A DNA stretch of 64,000 nt from Geosiphon pyriformis. Taxonomy: Eukaryota; Glomeromycota; Glomeromycetes; Archaeosporales; Geosiphonaceae. Positions 56,599 through 64,000 of the stretch are shown piece by piece. The stretch covers positions 542,924-606,923 of the forward strand of contig JAAOMT010000514.1 in NCBI GenBank assembly GCA_016748015.1, given 5' to 3'. The first letter of the stretch is position 1; each line of letters begins with the position of its first letter. The notes below the pieces were generated by a model, which worked only from the letters and a program-made list of their open reading frames with translations, was not told where the DNA came from and did not search any database. A program made the translations under genes and the position numbers.

Positions 56599-59213
56599 CT
56601 AAACGGTGAAATTTTGCTCGTAAGGAAGATCAGGAAAATGCCAAATAGGAATGTCATTTGGCCGCTCACAGCCGAGTAAAAGGCCATCATGACACTGGGA
56701 GGGCACGTTTTCCGAATATGATTTGGCCTCCAGCAGAGGTGTAGGCCCATTTACCCTGAAAATTTCTGCTGGAGCCAGAGGGGTCTCGGTGTTGGCCAGC
56801 CCAGTGTTGTTTTCGGGGTTGTTGTTAAATGATGTAGCTTGGAAATCGGCCCTTTGAGAAGATCGAGCAGAGCGAGGTTTTAAATTGTCGGTAAACCTCG
56901 CCCTGTAAAGGTCTACCGCCCTTTGAAGTAGCCGTTTCTTGTTGGCCAAACCACGGGGATTGAGCCAGGCCTAAAATGAAAAGGAAAAATTACAATAGGT
57001 ATTAAAATAAATTTCTATTATTAGAAAAGACTTTTTCCATTTTACAATAACTTACCAACTTCCAAGCTAACTCATTAAATGCTACTTCTTCTTCATAATG
57101 ACGTCCATTGTATTGTTCATGAGTACAAAAGGCTGCTCTTGGATATACGCAATTATTTCTTTTGAACATTGAGTCAATTTCGTTCAAATCGACCTCTTCA
57201 ACGTTGATCTTGATCCTGATCTTTGTTCCCGAAACGATATCATCAAGAAGAACGGTTTTTGGCTTGTGGGAAATTGCCGATTTCCGCTTTGATGGACGAG
57301 CATCTTCATCTTCTGGACGTGAGGCCTTGCGCTTGCGCAATGTGCCATTCATTACCTTCTCCTGACGTGCTACTCTTCGCGATTTTGAACCAGGTTGTCG
57401 ATTACGAAATGAATCGACGGCTCTTTGAATCAGACCTCGTCTGCCACTGAGTTCTTCTCGGTTTAGGAAAGCCAATATCCATCCAAGAGCATTGCATTCG
57501 GTCTCATAAATCCAACGATTACCAGTATAAGCTTCGGGGAGACAAAACGCGCGTGGATAAATCTTAATTGTAATGGATTCAATGTAATAGATTAATGTTT
57601 AAAAAATTAATAAAATCTTATATTTTAATCAGTATCAAAAAATGGGTTTCTTGTTCAATAAAATTTAAACTTACACAATTGTCTCTCTTGAATTGTTCAT
57701 CAATGAAACTGATATCCACAGTTTGGATATCAGTTCGAATTCGGTATGATTTCAACACTTGATTATGTGAATAGTTGAAGATCATCCATTCTATTCCATC
57801 AGAAAATTCCACAGCTACCTCGGTTGACACAGCCGCATTCGCCGTAGGAATAGAAGTTGGTCGAGCCTTAGATTGATCGAAAGAATCTAGCTGCGGTTTA
57901 GAGATGATGGATTTTGAGGCCATGAAATTGAAATTTTGCTGCCCGAATTCCCGCTGTGAAGATTGAATTGGAAATTGTTGCGGATGTTGTGCCTTAAATT
58001 CTAGACCGCTGGATATTTCACCGGAACCTTCGTTTGATACCGGGATATTTCCAAGTGGTACTTCGGCCTTCGGTTTATAAGAAAATCCTAAAGTCGGTTC
58101 AGGAAGGGGGATTTTGTTAGATTCCGAAGAAATGAAGTTAAAATTTTGATAGATGATTTCTTGTTGTTGTAATGGTTGTAATGGTTGTTGTGCCGATAAT
58201 TTTTGCTGTCCTTGATTAACTGGATCCATCCTCCAAAAGTTATTCATGTTATGCACTACGATGCCAGTTGACGTCGTGAGGGGGGTTTCAAGCCCTACAA
58301 ATTGTCCTTCCGAATTGCTATACAAGTTTGTATCTGATTTAGGGATGACATTGGTGCGAAAGAAATTTGTCCCTTGTTGTAACTGCGGCGTGACCAACTC
58401 AATATCTTTATATGTAACAATTTTGGGAGGTGTTGGTAACCTTTTAAGAGGTGTAGGTTTGGACTTGCGCGTCTTTTTTTCTAAACGACCACCTTGAGGG
58501 GTCTTCATTATATTTAGTTTTCTCTTTTTAGCTTTATTGAGATTCTTCTCAATGGCGGCGAGTTGCTCTTTCGATAAGTTAGAAAGAAGATAATCAACTT
58601 TAAAAGATGGCTCCATTAAGTCTTGCAACGTGACTTCGAGTAAATCTGGGGAATTATGATGATTTACGATCTGATCTGATTCGAAATCTTGTTGTAAGCC
58701 GACCTCAGGTAACTTTGTTAAATTTTTTTCGGCCTTAAAAGCTTGTGGCCAAGTGACTTCGTGAAATATAAGCGGTTGATAATTATTGAGATTGATTTCG
58801 TTTCCATAGTCTTGGGAAAAACTAACCTCGTGAAATTCATGAGGTTGATTATTATCGAAACTTGTTACTGTCTGAGTATTTTGCAAGAGGCTGACCTCGT
58901 GAAATTCCGTTTGACAATTTTGTTCCAAGGTTTTTTCGGTCACCAATTCTTGTGACAAAATGGAGAAAATATCGTCAAATTTCAATGGTACTGTAAATTC
59001 TTCTAAAGTGATCGGTTGTATATTCGCTGAGGTAAGTTGGTCGAAACTTGTTCCGACTCCTATGTTTTGGGGCAAAATGGAAAAGAATTTGTCGAATTGG
59101 GGATCCAACCACTGTGGTAACGTGACTGGGTTGAATGGTGGCGAAGGAAGTCGTTCAAGTCCTCTTCCATTTTCGTAAAACTCGCTAGGATTCTGAGAGT
59201 TATTTGATTGCAT
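56599..59213 (-). CDS. Three-exon gene for an 805-residue putative nuclear protein with a duplicated domain
   Basis: Exons 59213-57675, 57562-57056 and 56970-56599; introns of 112 and 85 bp have GTAAGT donors and AG acceptors in phase 0. ATG 59213 is the first ATG; the frame above it starts only at GTG. Residues about 24-200 are degenerate repeats around (F)HEVsxxQ. Basic runs KKRK (229-232) and KKTRKSK (246-252) suggest nuclear import. Gln/Asn/Pro-rich sequence follows. Two related C-terminal domains each share FKRxNC, YPRAxF, YxGRxxYE, LxWxLA, LN and LIQRAVDxxR: the first crosses exons 1 and 2, the second exons 2 and 3. The domain resembles an uncharacterised family of Mucoromycota proteins (possibly Pfam DUF8032; from memory). 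A transcription-related role is only a guess. Confidence 0.82.
57056..57562 (-). other. Host gene exon 2, holding end of domain 1 and start of domain 2
   Basis: 169 codons. The first about 65 residues complete domain 1 (YPRAFCLPEAYTGNRWIYE, then LSGRRGLIQRAVDSFRNR). A highly basic linker follows (RRVARQEK, LRKRKASR, KRKSAISHK), then IRIKINVEEVDLNEID and FKRNNCVYPRAAF of domain 2. The donor follows Trp-Lys-Leu. Confidence 0.8.
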
Positions 59214-60180
59214 TTTAAATATTCCAATAAGAAACACGGGGTGAAAACCTGGTATAAACGTGGAATTTCTGGCTGTAAAATTTTTTTTTTACGCGTTCTA
59301 AAGCGTGACTTTATTTTACACGTGATTTTTCGATTATTTTTAGACTTTGACGATTGCTTAAACGCAATAATGTGATAGGTAGGGAAGCTTTTAATATTTA
59401 AGGTTGTCTTGGTTTTGTGAGAAGACGCAAGGGAATGGAATGGTAAAGATGAAAAAGAAACAAATCATTCTTCACTGTCAATTTTTTAATAGTTGATCAA
59501 ATTTTCTTTGTGATTGACAGCGGCAGTGGAAAAGTGGATCCAGCCTAACTAACTCTGACTCTGATTCTAAACTAATCTAGATTATTTTTGTTTTAAAATC
59601 ACAATATTTCGTGATCGTAGTTCAATTAAAAAACCAAATTTGTTGAAGATCTATTCTCTCACCCAACTAAAGTTCCAAGTTCTTAAACACGAGGAAAATT
59701 TTCAAAATTGGAAATTAAAAATGATTTTTTCTCTCGCAATGCCCGTGTTTACGAATCGAAATCTAGTAAGAGTCCATCAATTGTTTTTCGTGAAAGAAAC
59801 TCTTTTCTTAAAAAAAACCTGTTAAATTTTTATTAAACCTGTCAATATTCTTCATTGCCCCCAAAGCTTTGTACTAGAAAGTATTAATTAGGACCGTGGT
59901 CCTCGTGTCTTTTTATTAATATGTCATGTTTACCAATTACCCAAAATTGTTGTGGCTTTGTTCGATTAAAAACGTGTCCCAAATTTCAATTTAGGCTTTT
60001 GTTTATATCAAAACCCATCAATAATGCATATCAATTTATTCATAGGATCACACCTTTTTTTTTATTAAAAAAGCTTAGCAAATATTATAATAATAATAAC
60101 CCGAAATTTCCCTGAAATTATAAAAATAAAAAATACACAAAAAAGATTTATGTTTCCGCATTAAAGAAATATTCTAATAA
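59214..60180. promoter_or_regulatory. Upstream region of the host gene
   Basis: Unique, moderately AT-rich sequence. A palindromic CACGTG (E-box type) lies at 59319-59324 about 106 nt upstream of the start codon. The GC-richer patch 59290-59330 also holds ACGCGT. No TATA box could be fixed. Short plus-strand frames at 59640 and 59921 were not recognised. Confidence 0.4.
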
Positions 60181-60299
60181 TTTAAAGGGGTATTTTGGCG
60201 AATGGAGAGTTATTGTAGCAAAGTTAGCGAGAATAAAGACGTGTGAAAGTATGGCATTTTATACTTTTCTCACAAACCCTGAAAAAATTATTAACTTCG

Positions 60300-62247
60300 T
60301 AATTCGCCATTTTTATAAATCAAAGTTTTAATTTGATTCTTGAAAATTTTTAGCATTACTATATAAATTTATTTGTAACAGAATAACTAATTAAATTTGA
60401 TATTATAATATTTTATTTGTTTTTTATAGTTTTAATTCAATTAAAATATGCGTATATATTTATTAAATATATTATACTTAAAACTTGGATATTACATAGT
60501 TAAAAAACAAAATGTATAATTTTTGTATGTGAAATCAAACCATATTTAATTTAACAAATAATAACTACGCTTGAAATTTTTAATAATTAACAATATAAAT
60601 AACAAATATAAAAATAATAATTACATATTTTATAGTTAATTGTATTTATATAGTTTAAAATTGTAATTATTACATAATTAAATATTATACTATTTTTAAC
60701 TTATTAAAATATTAATGACAAAACTAATTATAATAAATATAATTATGTAAAATCTTTAAAAATCTTAATTAAAACTAAATTAATTTATAAATTTTTTTAA
60801 TAACTTAAAAAATACCAATAAAATAAATAAATATTTTATACATATTTTAATAATATTTTTGCTTATTTATCTTTCAATAATATATATATTTTTAATTTAA
60901 AAGTTGTAAAGCTGAAACTTAAAAAAAATCAAAAAACACATTAAAAATTTAACTTGTAAATCAAATAAAATTTAATTGTAACTTTTTAACTTTATTTTAC
61001 TTTAATATAAAAAATTAATATTTTTATTAAACAACAATTTTTAATAATAAAAAAGTATAGTGTGTTTAAGTAAAATATTATAATTAAAAAAAAAACTGAA
61101 ATCTAAAACCAATTTGCTGTTAAATTTTTTTACAAGACTGTTTATTATTTTTTCTTGTATAATTTAAGATTATTTAAACAAATACAAAACAAGAATAAAG
61201 TAGTATTATTATTAATCTTTTCAAATATTTTAGATATAATTAGCTATTTGTTTAATTACTGATTTTTAAACTTATAAATTACAAATTAGACTTTAAATAA
61301 CTTTTTGCAATTTTTTATTAAATTAAAAATTAATTCAGTTAACAATTTTTTGGTAAAATTTATTAGAATTTTCTTAAATTATAACATTATTTCATAAATA
61401 ATTTGTTCATAGTTTTTTGTTTAAAATTTTTATGTTGGTCATTTTAAACACTTAATTTTATTACAACATGATTAATTTTTTGAAAAAATTCAATATTGTT
61501 TTTAATAATTAACTTGTAATTAAACATAATAAAGTTTTTAATTAAAAAATATTTTATTATTAAAAAAAAACCTAAAGATTTAATTTTTTATTGGTTTAAT
61601 ATTATTATTGGTTTTATTAAAAATAAAAATTTACAAATTGCTAAGTCTAATTTTATTTTTAGTTTTAAGTTTTATAGTATTAACAACTTTAATTGTTTTT
61701 ATATAATTCAAAAAAGTTTAGTTAAGACTAATTTAAATGTTATTAATATTTTATAAATAGTTTTTTACAAAAATTAGATTTTTTTAATATTGTAATTAAT
61801 ATTATAATATTTTTTAGCAATTTAAAAATAAGTATAAATATATAAATTTTTGGCTTAAATTTTTTAATATTGGCTAAATTACAAAATATTTTTTGGTTTT
61901 TAAGTATGTTTTAATGTTTAATATAGCCTTAATTTATTTTAATAACCAAATTATTTTTAATATATGTTTTTTTAAATATATTATAAATATATTAAATTAT
62001 TATAATTACTATTGATTTAAAAAAAAACAAATATTTAACTTTATTTTTGGTAAAAACATTTTAATAAAATGATTAAAAGTAAAAAAATACTTAAATTATA
62101 TAAATAATAATATTGTTAATGCTTTAACAAATAATATAATATACTTATTTTTTTTAGTTTTAATTTTAAATAAATTTTTGTTAATAAATAGTATTATGAT
62201 TCCTAAAAATATTTATTATTTTATTTTAATATTTACAAAACAGTATT
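60300..62247. other. AT desert
   Basis: Nearly two kilobases of A/T-dominated sequence with long A and T runs and no frame that looks coding. By analogy with 53300-54760 it may be a decayed transposon, but I could not align it to any element in the window. Confidence 0.45.
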
Positions 62248-62424
62248 ATGTTTAATAAAAAACTGATTTTAATATTAATAAAAAATATTAACAAAATTCT
62301 AAAACTTCTTTCTCTCTTACCTTCAAAAATTCTCAAAAAGCACATTTTTTGTAAAAAAAAGTTTTTTTGTTTTTTAGTCTATACCAATATTTTTTTACCT
62401 AATAATAACCCATTTTTCGTAAAT

Positions 62425-64000
62425 ATGGAAGCTACTGCTAATAGCACCACATCTAAAAAGAAGACTCCTAATGGCACTTTTTATGGTTCTGCTGACGGCT
62501 TCTTTTCTCAGAAGAAGAAAGTTGTTCTTGGCAATATTAAACACTCTGGTAATAAAAGGAATATATTCTTGAGCAAATCTGGATCCGGTAATAGTATTTA
62601 TTCTAATGTGGAAAGTTTATCTGATAAGAATGAGAATATTAGCATGTCTGAAACAAATGGTGGGTCTCTTTTGGGCTCAGCTGCTACTACATCCAAGACA
62701 AAGCAAGTCAACACTGGTGCTGGTTTTGGTTCTCTGCTTGGCTTTTCTAACTTTTATATAGATGATAATAAAATTGTGCTCTCTTTTTGCTTGCCTATCT
62801 CCCTTGAAAAGAAGTAGATTAACTCAAAAATTATTAAGACTCCTGTGGAAGTGTCAATTAAAAGATCATTCACTTTGGATATTAATTTCTCAGCTGTGGA
62901 AGGAAAATTGGCGACAGCAAAAACTCAGTTAATTAAAAAAATTTTTTCAACAGTCAATGGTTTTAGGGGGGCCACTACCCCCTCAAAATTTGAAGGGATC
63001 ATCCAATCTATTTTCATTTCAAAAAAGAGCATGGAAATGGCCACATCATTGGCCAGAGAAAAAGGGATCGATGTAAACAGCAATCTCAAGAGACAAAGAA
63101 TTCGTTCAGATTGGGCTGTGGTCATCAAAGAAATTCTCATGAATACACCTAAGGAAATGATCATTGCTGTACTAGCCAAGTTTGGTGAAATTAAGTAAAA
63201 TTCAACTTATTGGATTATGGCAAAAAGCAGTGATAAAATTTGCTAAACTAGATTAGACTGAACATTTAGCTGCTAAATGGTCTTTTTTGATTGGGAAAAA
63301 TTCTGTACAAGTGGCTATAACTGTGAGAAATTGCAATACATGGGCATCTAAAGACTGGTTCAGGGCTTTGTTGTTTATTTTGCCTGTGAGAATGACTGCT
63401 CATGATTTGGGCACTCTTTTAAAAGGTGTTGGTGGAAAAACTTGTATTATAAATCATTCATTAGATTTCAGCAATAGGATTTGCTGTGCTGTGGTTGGCT
63501 TTGAGTCTGAGGATACAATGGAATTTGTTTATCATACTGAGCCAATATTTAGTGGTGTTAAATTATCTTAGGCTAGATTGGACTTAGTTCACTGTGAAAA
63601 ATATGGTTTTTTTGGCCATTCAGCTCTGAAGTGTAATACACCATCTCTGTTTATTACCAAATCTTCAAAATTGTTAAAAGAATTATTTCAGAAAACCATT
63701 GTCTTTAGCTAATAAAATTGTTTGCTAAAAAAAGTGTTTCTATTTCTAGACCTGCTGCCTTTGGTGACAAATTTTGGGCACAAGTGGTTTCACTTGCTTC
63801 TCCTTCTGGTGACCTTTATTTCAGCTCTAGTGCTAGGTCTGATCTTTCTCCTCCTGGTTTTTCAGGTTTTAAGAGAAACATGCTGGTTGTTCAAAGTGAA
63901 TTCTCAATTAATAATTGCCTAGCTTTGCTTGAATGTTCTTTAGAGTTGCTAGTTGATCAAGTGTCAGATATCATGTGTAGATTAAATGGTGTAAAGCTTG
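62425..64000 (+). pseudogene. Second LINE, ORF1 (continues past window)
   Basis: ATG 62425 (MEATANSTTSKKKTPNG) opens ORF1; an in-frame ATG at 62248 lies in AT-rich leader sequence. After a Ser/Gly/Asn-rich N-terminus and a TAG at 62815, the same frame continues (SFTLDINFSAVEGK near 62868, ATTPSKFEGIIQ near 62980, KEMIIAVLAKFGEIK near 63150). A frameshift near 63197 leads to the RRM-like part and AHDLGTLLKGVGGKTCII near 63396. The zinc knuckle C-E-K-Y-G-F-F-G-H-S-A-L-K-C is near 63590-63632 (second Cys is Tyr). The Ser-rich end is in frame 1 from 63721 to the window edge. It is homologous to 49611-51510 but not the same subfamily. Confidence 0.8.

Noticed and set aside
60300-62247. AT desert as a centromere or replication origin
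   Set aside because: No tandem satellite or other positive sign. Similar sequence at 53300-54760 is explained by decayed transposons.

Overview
The window is a repeat-dense, very AT-rich piece of a eukaryotic nuclear genome. Spliced GT-AG introns, LTR and non-LTR retrotransposons, and gag-protease and LINE ORF1 sequences of a type I associate with arbuscular mycorrhizal fungi point to Glomeromycotina, probably Rhizophagus or a relative. The genus is from memory of protein families and was not checked by search.

Positions 1-45174 are a nest of five Ty3/gypsy-type LTR retrotransposons from two related families. Family 1 (copies A, A2, B; LTR about 980-990 bp) and family 2 (copies C, D; LTR about 825-880 bp) use a mostly 4-bp target duplication. 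Reconstructed order: a minus-strand LINE was hit by A2 (right end 45174). A2 was hit in gag by A (1-7876, 5' part outside the window) and in the reverse transcriptase by D (minus strand, outer ends 11040 and 40931). D was then hit in gag by C (18615-28715, duplication TCAG) and by B (30207-40011, duplication ATGG). Removing each insert restores readable coding sequence.

Both families share an elaborate three-ORF plan. ORF1 is gag, protease, a cysteine-rich zinc-finger-like domain, a five-motif dUTPase, reverse transcriptase and RNase H. A stop codon conserved in position follows. ORF2 is a separate integrase ORF of 460 or 461 codons. ORF3 is an unrecognised 210-240 codon ORF which in family 1 runs over the polypurine tract into the LTR. 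All copies are broken by stops and frameshifts, mostly explained by C-to-T or G-to-A changes.

Positions 45175-51510 hold a minus-strand non-LTR element (ORF1 with zinc knuckle, endonuclease, reverse transcriptase) interrupted by a 983-bp solo LTR with a CTGA duplication. A possible LTR of a third family (51900-52588) and a strongly AT-decayed zone with a ghost LTR and a ghost LINE ORF1 (about 53300-54760) follow.

The only convincing host gene is a three-exon minus-strand gene at 56599-59213. It encodes an 805-residue protein with degenerate N-terminal repeats, basic nuclear-localisation-like stretches and two copies of a C-terminal domain. It sits between AT-rich deserts. The window ends inside ORF1 of a second, plus-strand LINE (62425 onward).
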